From NCBI GenBank assembly GCA_003674045.1, contig PENC01000030.1:37129-101128 (forward strand): a stretch of 64,000 bases of DNA. Direction: 5' to 3'. Below are positions 18,174-27,463 of the stretch, in pieces (positions within the stretch are counted from its first letter, which is position 1; every line of letters begins with the position of its first letter). Source of the stretch: Streptomyces griseocarneus (GTDB taxonomy: Bacteria > Actinomycetota > Actinomycetes > Streptomycetales > Streptomycetaceae). The translations under genes and the position numbers were made by a program. The notes under the pieces are model-generated. The model made no database searches. It was given only the letters and a program-made list of their open reading frames with translations, and was not told where the DNA came from.

Positions 18174-19262
18174 TCAGGACGCGCCCGAGACCAGGTCGGT
18201 CCAGGCCTCCAGCCCGCCCGCGCGCAGCGCCCGGCGCTGCCGTTCCGCCGGGGCTCCCCGGCGCAGGAAGTCCTGGAGCAGCCGCGTCACCTCCTCCGTG
18301 TCCCCCGTCTCCGCGAGCCCCGGCGCCACATGGTCGAGCAGGGCCCGCACGAGATCGGCGGCGGGCCGGTGCCGCCCGCGCTCCGTGTCGAGGAGTTCGC
18401 CGCGGAGCCCGTACCGGGCGGCGTGCCAGGTCGCCGCGTGCAGCATCTCCGGCGCGGTCCCCGGCTCGGGCCGCCCCGACCGGTCGTCGAGGACGGCGGT
18501 GGCCACCAGACCCCGGACGAGGCCCGCGAACAGCGTCGCGTCGTCCACGGTGAGCTGCACGTCCAGGCAGCGCACCTCGACCGTGGGGTAGCGCTCGGAG
18601 AGCCGGGCCTGCCAGTAGAGCTGACCGGAGTCCAGGATCGCGCGGGCCGCCAGCAGGCCGCCGACGCGGCGCTCGTAGTCGGCCCGGCCGTCGAAGCGCG
18701 GGCTCGGCCCGCCGACGGGCCAGCGGCCGAAGACGACGGTGCGCCAGCTCGCGTAGCCGGTGTCACGGCCCCACCACAGCGGGGAGTTCCCGCCCATCGC
18801 GACGAGCACGGGCAGCCAGTGGCGGATGCGGTTGAGCACGGCGACGCCCGTGTCGCGGCCGGGGACGGCGACGTGCACGTGCATACCGTTGACGAGGTTC
18901 TCGTCGGCCAGCCGGGCGCCGAGCTCGGCCACGGCGGCGTAGCGCGGCCCCTCGGTGATCGCGGGCGGGGCGGCGCAGGCGAGGGGCGCGGTGCCGGTGG
19001 CCGCGAGCCGGCAGCCCGCCTTGTCCGCGGCCGTGCCGAGGGCGTCGCGCAGCCGCAGCAGGTGCGCGCGCAGGCCCGCCAGGTCGGCGCAGACGGGAGT
19101 GGCGACCTCCAGCTGGGACTGGAGCAGCTCCGACTGGATCTCGCGCACGTCGAGGAACGGCTGGAGACCGGCCACGGTACGCACCTCGTCCGCGAGCGGG
19201 ACGAGGACGGCCGTGGCGGGGTCCAGCAGGAAGTACTCCTCTTCCACTCCCAGGGTGATCAC
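18174..19262 (-). CDS. Carboxylate-amine ligase, YbdK/GCS2 family
   Basis: 362 residues from GTG 19262, giving the family N-terminus VITLGVEEEYFLLDP. Further signatures are NGMHVHVAVPG near residue 120, SPLWWGRDTGYASWR near residue 160 and YPTVEVRCLDVQLTVDDA near residue 225. The family ligates an amino acid to a carboxylate with ATP, in the manner of glutamate-cysteine ligase; YbdK itself has weak gamma-glutamylcysteine activity. It is cytoplasmic. Actinobacteria use mycothiol, so a general glutathione role is unlikely; the true substrate is unknown. The frame stays open upstream, but conservation starts at this GTG. It is divergent from the AI-2E gene. Confidence 0.82.
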   Translation of the reverse strand: MITLGVEEEYFLLDPATAVLVPLADEVRTVAGLQPFLDVREIQSELLQSQLEVATPVCADLAGLRAHLLRLRDALGTAADKAGCRLAATGTAPLACAAPPAITEGPRYAAVAELGARLADENLVNGMHVHVAVPGRDTGVAVLNRIRHWLPVLVAMGGNSPLWWGRDTGYASWRTVVFGRWPVGGPSPRFDGRADYERRVGGLLAARAILDSGQLYWQARLSERYPTVEVRCLDVQLTVDDATLFAGLVRGLVATAVLDDRSGRPEPGTAPEMLHAATWHAARYGLRGELLDTERGRHRPAADLVRALLDHVAPGLAETGDTEEVTRLLQDFLRRGAPAERQRRALRAGGLEAWTDLVSGAS

Positions 19263-19391
19263 GTTCGCAGGTGTACCCGCTGCCGGCCGACGGCGGCTCC
19301 GCTCAGCAGGTGGTCTTCTGCGGCGGTCCGGTGATCGCGGGGTCCTCCGGGGTACGGAAGGGGGCCGGGGGTCACGGCCGGAGAGGACACG

Positions 19392-20459
19392 ATGCAGTCG
19401 GAGAGCGGTCCGCGGGCTCCGCGGGTGCTGGTGCGGCCGACGGCGTCCTGGTTCGCGGCGGGGTTCGGCATCGGGCTGGGCCTGACACTGGCCTATCTGG
19501 CCGTGCAGACCGTGCTGCGGATCAGCGGCGTCCTCACGCTCCTGCTGCTGGCCCTGTTCGTGGCGATCAGCCTGGAGCCGGTGGTGGCCTGGCTCGCGCG
19601 CCGCCGGATGGGCCGCGGCTGGGCGGTGACCGCGGTCATCCTCGCGTCGCTGGCCTTCCTGGCGGGCTTCCTGGCACTGGTGATCCCGCCCGTCTCCACC
19701 GAGATCTCCGCCCTCGTCGAGGCCGTGCCGAAGTGGCTGGAGCAGCTGCACGACCACCACTCCACGCTGGGCCGTCTGGAGGACCGCTACCACCTGGTCT
19801 CGAAGGCCCGCCGACAGCTCGGCTCCGGTCTGGGCACCACCCTGGTCGGCGGGCTCCTGGGCGCGGGCCACCTGGTCATCAGCGCGGTGGCGGGCACCGG
19901 GCTGGTCGTGGTGCTGACGGTGTACTTCATGGTGGGCATGGAACAGCTGAAGCGCTTCTGCTACCGGTTCGTCCCGCGCAGTCGCCGGGACGGCGTCATC
20001 GCCCTGACGGAGGAGACCCTCGTCCGCGTCGGCCGCTACATGCTCGGCAACGCCGCCACGTCCGCTGTCGCGGGCCTGGCCACGTTCGCCTGGTGCGCCG
20101 TGCTGGACGTCCCCTACCCGGCCGCGCTCGGCGTCCTCGTCGCCCTCCTCGACATGGTCCCCGTCGTCGGCTCGACCATCGGCGGCGTGATCGTCAGCCT
20201 GGTCGCCCTCGCCGTCTCCTTCCCCGTGGCCCTGGGCACCGCCGGCTTCTACACCGCGTTCCGCCTCGCCGAGGACTACCTCATCATGCCGAAGGCGATG
20301 CGCTTCGCGGTCGACGTGCACCCGCTCGTGACGGTCGTCGCCGTGGTGATCGGCGGCGCGCTCCTGGGCATCGTGGGCGCGCTGATCGCCATCCCGGTGG
20401 CGGTGGCGATCAACATCGTGCTGGAGGAGACGGTGTTCCCGCGGATCGATTCGGGGTGA
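19392..20459 (+). CDS. AI-2E family transporter (PerM/TqsA type)
   Basis: 355 residues from ATG 19392, with GAGAGGA upstream. Seven to eight membrane segments follow the family plan: two N-terminal segments, a soluble middle with PKWLEQLHDHHSTLGRLEDR, then the conserved C-terminal half with VGRYMLGNAATS, VPYPAALGVLVALLDMVPVVGS and IMPKAMRFAVDVHPLVTVVAV. The family includes the AI-2 exporter TqsA and putative Na+/H+ antiporters, so the substrate cannot be named from sequence. It is convergent with the Nudix gene, 12 bp apart. Confidence 0.85.
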   Translation: MQSESGPRAPRVLVRPTASWFAAGFGIGLGLTLAYLAVQTVLRISGVLTLLLLALFVAISLEPVVAWLARRRMGRGWAVTAVILASLAFLAGFLALVIPPVSTEISALVEAVPKWLEQLHDHHSTLGRLEDRYHLVSKARRQLGSGLGTTLVGGLLGAGHLVISAVAGTGLVVVLTVYFMVGMEQLKRFCYRFVPRSRRDGVIALTEETLVRVGRYMLGNAATSAVAGLATFAWCAVLDVPYPAALGVLVALLDMVPVVGSTIGGVIVSLVALAVSFPVALGTAGFYTAFRLAEDYLIMPKAMRFAVDVHPLVTVVAVVIGGALLGIVGALIAIPVAVAINIVLEETVFPRIDSG

Positions 20460-20471
20460 CGGCGGCGCGAC

Positions 20472-21734
20472 TCAGCCGATGACCGCCGCCGCCCACACGG
20501 CAGCCTCGTCGGCCGGCATACGCAGCTCCCGGTCATTGCCGACAGCGCACCACCGCCCGTCCTCCCATCGCACTGTCCACTTCTCGTTCCTGTGGTTCCA
20601 CAGCTCGAGACGGGCGTCCCGGACGCCCTCGAGGAGGCGCAGTTCGTGCAACAGGTAGTCCGGCGGGACGAAGACCGGCAGCTCGCCGACCGTGCCCGCG
20701 CCGGTTCGCGGATTGTCGAAGCGGATCAGCACATACGGACTGGGCTTGCGGTCCAGATCCGAGGGCTTGAGCATGCGGCTGAACCGCTCGGCCGCCTGAT
20801 CCACCGACTCGGCACCGGAGATCTCGGAGGAGTAGCCCGGGAAAACACCGAAAGTCACGCTGTTCAGATCCAGGTCTCCCGGGAACAGCCGATGGGCCTC
20901 CGGCCTGATCCGGCCGATGACATCGAATCCACGTCCAGGCCAGGTGAAACCTGTAAGAGCGATCAACGGCTCTGGCCGGCCGACCACCTCGTCTTCCCGG
21001 TCACGCACGAACCCAAGGACAGCACAGCACAGTTCCGCATCGTACGAATCCTTGGTGTTCAGCCTGAACACATGGCGGTGGTCCATGCTCAGCGCCGCCA
21101 GCAGCGTGAATCCGGGGGCAGGGGACCACTTCCAGGCGTTCGAAACGCCGGGGAGCGACTGCGCGCCGGGAAGCGCGGACAGTTTTCCTGCGACATCCAT
21201 CACCGGGTCTCCCCCGTCCGGCCCTGTCGAAGCCCCACCGGCTCGGGGCCCGCTCAGCCCTCCCCCCGCCCCCTCGAACCACGTCGGGCCGCCCTCCGTC
21301 GCCTGCTTGATGCGGGTGACCGCGAACTCCTCCATCGGGGGGAGGGCGTCGGGCTCGAACCAGCCGACTTCGAGGGATTCGTCGTCGTTGACGCGGGCTT
21401 CGCCGCCCGTGGCGCGGGCGAGGAAGCAGATGTCCATGAACTGGCAGTGGTCGCCGTTGGGGTAGGTGACGGGTTCCAGGGCCTGGACGAGGAGGACGCG
21501 CTCGGTGACGCAGTGCACGGCGGTCTCCTCGTAGACCTCGCGGACCACCGCGGCGGCGGGCTGTTCGCCGGGCTCGGGGATGCCGCCGATGATCGACCAC
21601 TCCCCGGTGTCCGCCCGGCGGCCGAGGAGGACGCGGCCCGCGTCGTCGAGGACGATGACGCTCACGCCCGGCAGCCACAGGAGCTGGTGACCGGCGGTGG
21701 CGCGGATGTCGCGGATGAAGTCGGGGATCGGCAT
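20472..21734 (-). CDS. Nudix hydrolase fused to an unrecognised C-terminal domain
   Basis: 420 residues from ATG 21734, more than twice the length of a simple Nudix enzyme. Residues 1-150 are a Nudix domain with an intact Nudix box (GGIPEPGEQPAAAVVREVYE continuing into ET), hydrolysing some nucleoside diphosphate derivative. A Gly-rich linker follows at about 150-178. Residues 180-420 look like a separate cytoplasmic domain with no family I recognise; it ends in WTVRWEDGRWCAVGNDREL. Met at 21200 could once have been the start of a separate gene. The C-terminal half uses more A/T-ending codons than the Nudix half, which hints at a different origin. Confidence 0.82.
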   Translation of the reverse strand: MPIPDFIRDIRATAGHQLLWLPGVSVIVLDDAGRVLLGRRADTGEWSIIGGIPEPGEQPAAAVVREVYEETAVHCVTERVLLVQALEPVTYPNGDHCQFMDICFLARATGGEARVNDDESLEVGWFEPDALPPMEEFAVTRIKQATEGGPTWFEGAGGGLSGPRAGGASTGPDGGDPVMDVAGKLSALPGAQSLPGVSNAWKWSPAPGFTLLAALSMDHRHVFRLNTKDSYDAELCCAVLGFVRDREDEVVGRPEPLIALTGFTWPGRGFDVIGRIRPEAHRLFPGDLDLNSVTFGVFPGYSSEISGAESVDQAAERFSRMLKPSDLDRKPSPYVLIRFDNPRTGAGTVGELPVFVPPDYLLHELRLLEGVRDARLELWNHRNEKWTVRWEDGRWCAVGNDRELRMPADEAAVWAAAVIG

Positions 21735-21787
21735 ACGTCGAGCCTAATGCCCCTCGGTGATCACTCGTGGCGGGTGGCCGGGAGTGC

Positions 21788-22396
21788 TCAGGCGGCGGCC
21801 TTGCGCCCGCCGCCCCGGCGGAGGCAGTCGCGGATCATCTGGACGGCCGACTCGGCGTCGTCGACGGTGACGGTGAAGGTCCGGCCGTCGCCCAGGCTGA
21901 GGACGAAGCCCTCACCACGCCGCACGACGACGGCGGTGCCCTTCTCGGGACGCCAGCGGTAGCCCCAGCCGCCCCACTGCCGCGGGGTCACCCGTGGCGC
22001 GAATTCGGCGCCGACCACCTGGGCGAGCGGGATGCGGGTGCGCGGCACGCCGATGTGGCCGCAGCGCACCTCCAGCTTCTCGGCATCCACCCGCACCGCC
22101 ACATGGACGAACGCGAGGGTGCCGTAGAGCATCAGCAGGCCCGCGGCGACGCAGCCGACGACCGACATGACGAGAGGGGCCAGCCCCGAGGTCCACGCGC
22201 TGTCGACGGCCAGCTCGACGCCCAGCGCCAGGCAGGCTGCGCCGGCAGCGGCCAGCAGCCACTGGATCCGGTTGGTCGCTCGGCCGGTCCAGACGCCGGG
22301 TTCGGTACCGCTGTCGGCTGGGGAAGGGGATGATCCGACCGCGTCCGGCTGCTCGGCGCCCTCGTGGCCCTGCGGGCCCTTGGAGTGGTCCCTCAT
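21788..22396 (-). CDS. Two-TM membrane protein with a PH-like C-terminal domain
   Basis: 202 residues from ATG 22396; GTG 22414 is an alternative start six codons upstream. A charged, Pro-rich N-terminus is followed by two adjacent membrane segments (LLAAAGAACLALGVELAV and VVGCVAAGLLMLYGTLAFV). The remaining 100 residues resemble bacterial PH-like domains (VRVDAEKLEVRCGHIGVPR, IPLAQVVGAEFAP, VVVRRGEGFVLSLGDGRTF). Such proteins are common and uncharacterised in Streptomyces. It lies 50 bp downstream of, and convergent with nothing but the racemase and Nudix genes on the same strand. Confidence 0.72.
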   Translation of the reverse strand: MRDHSKGPQGHEGAEQPDAVGSSPSPADSGTEPGVWTGRATNRIQWLLAAAGAACLALGVELAVDSAWTSGLAPLVMSVVGCVAAGLLMLYGTLAFVHVAVRVDAEKLEVRCGHIGVPRTRIPLAQVVGAEFAPRVTPRQWGGWGYRWRPEKGTAVVVRRGEGFVLSLGDGRTFTVTVDDAESAVQMIRDCLRRGGGRKAAA

Positions 22397-22485
22397 ATCA
22401 CGCAGCCTACTCACCTTCCGCCACCGCGGCAGGGGTGCTGCGCCACGGAAACGGAACGTGCGGGGGACGGAGAGCCCGCGTTCGT

Positions 22486-23283
22486 TCAGGGCCGCGCGGC
22501 GCCGACCGCGGGCAGCGAGCGCCCCTCGGGATAGGCGAGCGCCGACGGCAGCAGGGCCTCCTCGCGGCCGCCGAGCAGCACGGTGAGGGTGCCCGAGGGC
22601 TCCGCGCCGGGAGCGGGGGCGGACCCGATCCGGCGCAGCGCCTGGGCGGCGACGGCGTCGGCGGAACCGTGGAGCGCGAGGGGCCCGTCCGAGGGACGCA
22701 GGCGGGGCTGGACGGCCGCGCGGATACGCTCCGCGACGAGCTCGTAATGGGTGCAGCCCAGGACGACGGTCCTTACATCGTCGGGGGTGAGGGCGGCCGC
22801 GGCGGCCACGGCGGCGTCGATGGCCTCGGAGTCGGCGTGCTCCACGGCGTCGGCCAGCCCGGGGCAGGCCACCTCGGTCACCCGGACACCGTCGGCGAAG
22901 TCACGGATCAGTCCGCGCTGGTAGGGGCTGCCGGTGGTGGCGGGGGTGGCCCAGATGGCCACCGGGCCGCCGCCGAGGGCGGCGGGCTTGACCGCCGGGA
23001 CGGTCCCGATCACCGGGATACCGGGCTCCAGCTCGGCCCGTATGGCGGCCAGCGCGTGCACGGAGGCGGTGTTGCAGGCGACGATCAGCGCGTCGGGGCG
23101 GTGGGCCGCGGCGGCGCCGGCGACGGCCAGGGCGCGGGCGATGACGTCCTCGGGGGTCCGGGGGCCCCACGGCATGCTGCCGGGGTCGGAGGAGAGGACG
23201 AGATCGGCGTCCGGCCGCATGCGGTGTACGGCGGCGGCGGCCGCCAGCAGGCCGTTTCCTGAGTCCATGAGCGCGATCTTCAC
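22486..23283 (-). CDS. Aspartate/glutamate racemase family protein (MurI-like)
   Basis: 265 residues from GTG 23283. Both catalytic cysteines are visible, in VACNTASVHAL near residue 70 and VLGCTHYELVA near residue 180. The N-terminal motif reads MDSGNGLL where true MurI has DSGxGG. Glutamate racemase supplies D-glutamate for peptidoglycan in the cytoplasm. The altered glycine motif and the short active-site segments suggest a paralogue rather than the housekeeping enzyme, so substrate is uncertain. The downstream neighbour (PH-like protein) is 90 bp away on the same strand; HpnB diverges upstream. Confidence 0.8.
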   Translation of the reverse strand: MKIALMDSGNGLLAAAAAVHRMRPDADLVLSSDPGSMPWGPRTPEDVIARALAVAGAAAAHRPDALIVACNTASVHALAAIRAELEPGIPVIGTVPAVKPAALGGGPVAIWATPATTGSPYQRGLIRDFADGVRVTEVACPGLADAVEHADSEAIDAAVAAAAALTPDDVRTVVLGCTHYELVAERIRAAVQPRLRPSDGPLALHGSADAVAAQALRRIGSAPAPGAEPSGTLTVLLGGREEALLPSALAYPEGRSLPAVGAARP

Positions 23284-23420
23284 CCGGTCACTTTAATGGA
23301 TCGGGTGTCCGGGCCCCGGCCCGCCCTCGGAGGCCGGAAGGGCCCGGAGGCCCGGAGGCGAAGAGTCGGCGAAGATCGGAAAGCCTGGATTTCGCGCGCC
23401 CGGGTGGGAAGACTGCCACG

Positions 23421-24596
23421 GTGAGTGCGCTGACGTGGATCACTGTCGGGTCCCTGGCCGCATGGGCGTGGCTGCTGCTGGGGCAGGGCTTCTTCTGGCG
23501 TACGGACGTGCGCCTGCCACCGCGCACACCGCCCGGGGACGGGGAGTGGCCCGCGGTGGCGATCGTCGTGCCCGCCCGGGACGAGGCGGCGGTGCTGCCG
23601 TCGAGCCTGCCGTCGCTGCTCGCGCAGGACTATCCGGGGCGGGCGGAGGTCTTCCTCGTCGACGACGGCAGCACGGACGGCACGGGCGGGCTCGCCCGTG
23701 CGCTGGCCGCCGTGCCCGGCAGCCTTCCGCTGACGGTCGGCTCGCCCGGAGAGCCGCCGCCCGGCTGGACCGGCAAGCTGTGGGCGGTGCGGCACGGCAT
23801 GGCGCTCGCGCGGGCCCGTACGGACGCGGAGTACTTCCTGCTGACCGACGCGGACATCGCACACGCGCCGGACAGCCTGCGGGAGCTGGTGGCGGCGGCC
23901 CGGTCCGGCGGGCTGGACCTCGTGTCGCAGATGGCCCGGCTGCGGGTGGCGAGCTTCTGGGAGCGGATGGTCGTCCCGGCGTTCGTCTACTTCTTCGCGC
24001 AGCTGTATCCGTTCCGCTGGATCAACCGTCCGGGCGGGCGGACGGCGGCGGCCGCGGGCGGCTGCGTCCTGCTGCGCGCCGAGGCCGCCGAACGGGCCGG
24101 GGTGCCGGACAGCATCCGGCAGGCGGTGATCGACGACGTGTCGCTGGCGCGGGCGGTACGGCGCGGCGGCGGCCGGATCTGGCTGGGGCTCGCGGACCGG
24201 GTGGACAGCGTCCGCCCGTACCCGGGCCTCGCTCCCCTGTGGCGGATGGTCTCGCGCAGCGCGTACGCCCAGCTGCGGCACAACCCGCTGCTGCTGGCCG
24301 GGACGGTCGCCGGACTGGCGGTGATCTATCTCGCGCCGCCGGTCGCCGTGGTGGCGGGCGCCGTGGCGGGGAACGGCGTTCTGCTCGCGGTCGGCGCGGC
24401 CGCGTGGGCGGTGATGGCCGGGACGTACGTGCCGATGCTGCGCTACTACCGGCAGTCCCCCGCGCTCGCCCCGTTGCTGCCGTTCACGGCCCTGCTGTAC
24501 GTGCTGATGACGGTGGATTCCGCGGTGCAGCACTACCGGGGCCGGGGCGCGGCCTGGAAGGGACGGACGTACGCCCGCCCGGAGGCCACGCCCTGA
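23421..24596 (+). CDS. hpnB: HpnB-type family 2 glycosyltransferase
   Basis: 391 residues from GTG 23421. An N-terminal membrane anchor (ALTWITVGSLAAWAWLLLG) precedes a GT-A domain with VVPARDEAAVLP, the VDDGSTDGT nucleotide-binding motif, and DADIAH as the metal-binding DxD. The segment VYFFAQLYPFRWINRPGGR and the following AAGGCVLLRAEA are diagnostic of the hopanoid-associated glycosyltransferase HpnB. Three C-terminal membrane helices complete the protein. It should act on the cytoplasmic face of the membrane. No other hopanoid genes are present in the window, so the link to hopanoids rests on family similarity. Confidence 0.85.
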   Translation: MSALTWITVGSLAAWAWLLLGQGFFWRTDVRLPPRTPPGDGEWPAVAIVVPARDEAAVLPSSLPSLLAQDYPGRAEVFLVDDGSTDGTGGLARALAAVPGSLPLTVGSPGEPPPGWTGKLWAVRHGMALARARTDAEYFLLTDADIAHAPDSLRELVAAARSGGLDLVSQMARLRVASFWERMVVPAFVYFFAQLYPFRWINRPGGRTAAAAGGCVLLRAEAAERAGVPDSIRQAVIDDVSLARAVRRGGGRIWLGLADRVDSVRPYPGLAPLWRMVSRSAYAQLRHNPLLLAGTVAGLAVIYLAPPVAVVAGAVAGNGVLLAVGAAAWAVMAGTYVPMLRYYRQSPALAPLLPFTALLYVLMTVDSAVQHYRGRGAAWKGRTYARPEATP

Positions 24597-24630
24597 GCGC
24601 CCTGAAGCGCCCTGAACGTGCCGGGCCCGG

Positions 24631-25905
24631 TCACTTGCGGCCGGGCGTCCAGTTCATGCCCCAGCCGTACGCGCGGTCGAGCGTGCGCTGGGGGCTGACG
24701 CCCCGGTCGGGCACCAGATAACGGGCCTCGCGCTGGACGACGAGGTCGCCGCCCTCGTTGGTGAGGAGGGCGAGCGCGCAGACGTTGGACGCCACGGTGC
24801 ACTCGTCGAGGAAGAACTCGACGGGCGCGCCGTGCTGCGGCTGGAGCGTGACGGTGGCGTGGAGGCCCGCGAAATTCTGGGCGCCCTCGTAGATCGTCAC
24901 GAACACGAGGATGCGCCGGAACTCGGCGGTGCGGTCGAGGTTGACCGTCAGGTTCTCGCCCGCGGCGGACGCGCCGGTGCGGTCGTCGCCGTCGAGGTGG
25001 ATGTACGGCGGCTGGTGAAGGGCGCCGAAGGAGTTCCCGAGGGCCTGGACGACGCCCTTCCGGCCGTCCTTGAGCTCCCACAGGGCACCGAGGTCGAGGT
25101 CCAGGCCGGGCTGGAGGGCCATGCCGAGCCGCTGGGCCCAGCCCTTCGCCTGCTGGCGCATCTGCCAGTTGAGGTTGACGCGCAGGGCGCCCCCGGTGCC
25201 GCCCTGCTTGGCGAGGGAGACGGTCGGGGCCTCCTTGGTGAGCGTGACCTTGGTCAGCCGCACGGGGGCGGCCGGGGGCACGACGGGAGCCGGGGCGGGC
25301 GCGGCCGGGGCGGAGGCGACCTGGGCTGCCACGGGCGCGGGAGCGGGAGCCGCAGGAGGCGCGGGAACGGCGGCGGGTACGGGCCGGGGCGCGTCGACGG
25401 AGATGCCGAAGTCCGTGGCGAGGCCCGCGAGGCCGCTGCTGTAGCCCTGGCCCACGGCCCGGAACTTCCATTCGCCGTTGCGGCGGTAGAGCTCGCCGAG
25501 CACGAACGCGGTCTCCACCGTGGCGTCCGTGCTGTCGAAGCGGGCGAGTTCGGTGCCGTCCGCCGGGTCGAGGATCCGGATGTGGAGCCCGGGCACCTGG
25601 CCGAAGGCACCGCCGTCGGCGGAGGCCGCGAGCACCACCGTCTCGACGGCGGGCTCGACGGCGGCGAGGTCGACGGTGAGCGTGTCGACCACGGAGTCAC
25701 CGGCCGGGCCCTTGCCCTCGTGACGGACCGCGCCGGAGGGGTGGACGGCCTGGTTGTAGAAGACGAAGTCGGCGTCGGAGCGGACCCTGCCCGCCGTGAG
25801 CAGCAGCGCGGAGACGTCGACGTCCGGTATCCCGGCCCCCGCGCGCCGGCCGAGCTCGACGCGTACGGCAGGCGCCGGAATACGGATGTTGGTGCCTTTG
25901 AGCAT
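24631..25905 (-). CDS. TerD family protein with two TerD-like domains
   Basis: 424 residues from ATG 25905, seven bases after GGAG; ATG 25911 (MGML) is an alternative. The first TerD domain spans about residues 1-180, with DADFVFYNQAVHPSGAV and the stress-protein ending GELYRRNGEWKFRAVGQGY. A Pro/Ala-rich linker follows, then a second domain at about 245-424 with VNLNWQ, DLDLGALWELKDG and IHLDGDDRTG, the Asp-rich Ca2+-binding region. TerD proteins bind calcium and belong to tellurite/stress-response complexes. It is cytoplasmic. The upstream genes encode a lipoprotein and a Ser/Thr kinase on the same strand, 105 bp away. Confidence 0.87.
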   Translation of the reverse strand: MLKGTNIRIPAPAVRVELGRRAGAGIPDVDVSALLLTAGRVRSDADFVFYNQAVHPSGAVRHEGKGPAGDSVVDTLTVDLAAVEPAVETVVLAASADGGAFGQVPGLHIRILDPADGTELARFDSTDATVETAFVLGELYRRNGEWKFRAVGQGYSSGLAGLATDFGISVDAPRPVPAAVPAPPAAPAPAPVAAQVASAPAAPAPAPVVPPAAPVRLTKVTLTKEAPTVSLAKQGGTGGALRVNLNWQMRQQAKGWAQRLGMALQPGLDLDLGALWELKDGRKGVVQALGNSFGALHQPPYIHLDGDDRTGASAAGENLTVNLDRTAEFRRILVFVTIYEGAQNFAGLHATVTLQPQHGAPVEFFLDECTVASNVCALALLTNEGGDLVVQREARYLVPDRGVSPQRTLDRAYGWGMNWTPGRK

Positions 25906-26010
25906 CCCCATGCTCCACCCCTTACGAACAGTCCGTCGTGGTCCGCGTGGTCCGTTGTCGCGAACCCGTTGCAGCACCCAACGTACCCCTGACGGCTGTT
26001 TCCACCGGAT

Positions 26011-27405
26011 CTACGGATTCCCCCGACGATTTCCCTGACGCGGTTCGTTCGTCTGCCGGGGAGGAGGCGGGGGCTGCTGCCCGGCGGTGGGCTCGTGGGC
26101 GGTGGGCTGATGCGGTGCTGTGGGCTCGTGCGTGGTGGGCTGGTACGTGGGGTGTTCGGCGGGCGGGTGGGTGACCGGGCGCTCCACCGGTGGACGGCTG
26201 ACCGGGCGCTCGGTGGGCGGGTGCTGGGTTGCCGGGCGTTCGGTGGAAGGGCGCTCCGTAGGCGGGTGTTTCGTCGGCTGGGTCCCGCCTCCGGTGGGCG
26301 GGGTCGTGGCGGCCGTGCGCGTGGGCTTCGCCGTGGGCGGCTCGACGGCTTCGCCGGAGCGCCCGGCCGCCGTCGGGTTCCGTGGCGTGCCCGGCGTCGC
26401 CGGAGCAGAGGTGTCGCCGCCGGACGGCACCGGCTTCGTGGACGGCGCGGGCGACCCGGCGGCGGACGACGGCGGCTCCTCCGTGATGTGTCGCGTCGGT
26501 TCCGTGGCAGGGCCCGTGGCAGATCCTGTGGCCGTACCCGTGGCGGGGCCCGTGGCCTTGCCCGTACCCGTTGCCGCCCCGGTCGGCGCTCCCGTGCCCG
26601 ACGACGGCTGCTTCGTGCCGCGCGCGGGCGGCGTGGCACGGGGTGGCGGTGTCCAGTGATAGGTCGCCGAGTCCTGGTCGCCGTCCGTACCGACCTGGCG
26701 GTCGAACGCCTTGTCGCTCTGGAAGGGGTCGACGAGGGGGATCTTCTGGACCGGGCCCTTGTCCTTGGGCCGCGGTGTGATGACGGTGACCGTCGTCTCG
26801 CTGAAGGACTCCCACCGCACACCGGTGTACGTGGACGTCCGGAGGTCCACGTCGCGGTCGGGTTCGCCGAGCGGGTTGCCGCAGTTGCACTTGACGGCGG
26901 GCCCTGTGTACGGGTCGTTGAGGACGGCCACGCCCTTCTGGAGCACGGACAGGTACTCCCTGGTGCGGCCGTCGCCCTGGTAGTCGTGGTTCTTGACGAG
27001 GGTGTCGTCGAGCAGGACGACCTCGGTGAGGCTGTCGATGTGGGCGGCGATGCGGTTCGGGTCGATGCCGCGGGCCTTGGCCCAGGCCTTGGCCTCGACC
27101 GGGTCCTGCGTGATCTGTTTGATGAGCAGTCCCTTGTCGCAGTGCGCGGTCCCGGGGGTGCCGCCGAAGGCCCCGCGGGCGTCCGCCGCCTTCTGCCCGC
27201 CGCCCCCGGAGGGGGACTTGACGCCCTTGAGGTCGGTGTCCGGGTTCCGTACGAAGGGGTGGTCGCCCACCACCCCCACGGCCTCCAGGGCGAGCCGGGA
27301 CGCCTTCTTCCGTTGCTCCGACGTGCATCCCGTGAGTGTCGCGGCGCCGATGACCGCGGGCACGGTGATCAGCGAGACGACCCGTAGCGCAGTGACCAGC
27401 CGCAT
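26011..27405 (-). CDS. Lipoprotein with a long Pro/Thr-rich wall-spanning tail
   Basis: 464 residues from ATG 27405. A signal peptide with lipobox LTGC predicts lipidation at about residue 27 and an anchor on the outer face of the membrane. Residues 30-240 form a compact domain with GLLIKQITQDPVEAKAWA, SLTEVVLLDDTLVKNHDY and a CNCGNPLGEPD cysteine pair; I believe this is the Streptomyces DUF6777-type domain but am not certain. Residues 250-464 are low complexity: an ATGTGKATGPATG stretch, then repeats of PPTERP and related motifs, as in wall-spanning proteins. It lies 58 bp downstream of the Ser/Thr kinase gene, so the two probably work together. Confidence 0.78.
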   Translation of the reverse strand: MRLVTALRVVSLITVPAVIGAATLTGCTSEQRKKASRLALEAVGVVGDHPFVRNPDTDLKGVKSPSGGGGQKAADARGAFGGTPGTAHCDKGLLIKQITQDPVEAKAWAKARGIDPNRIAAHIDSLTEVVLLDDTLVKNHDYQGDGRTREYLSVLQKGVAVLNDPYTGPAVKCNCGNPLGEPDRDVDLRTSTYTGVRWESFSETTVTVITPRPKDKGPVQKIPLVDPFQSDKAFDRQVGTDGDQDSATYHWTPPPRATPPARGTKQPSSGTGAPTGAATGTGKATGPATGTATGSATGPATEPTRHITEEPPSSAAGSPAPSTKPVPSGGDTSAPATPGTPRNPTAAGRSGEAVEPPTAKPTRTAATTPPTGGGTQPTKHPPTERPSTERPATQHPPTERPVSRPPVERPVTHPPAEHPTYQPTTHEPTAPHQPTAHEPTAGQQPPPPPRQTNEPRQGNRRGNP

Positions 27406-27463
27406 GAACGTACCCCCCGATAGCCGGTTCTGATGGTCTGGCAGTTTTCGGCGTGTGCGGGCC

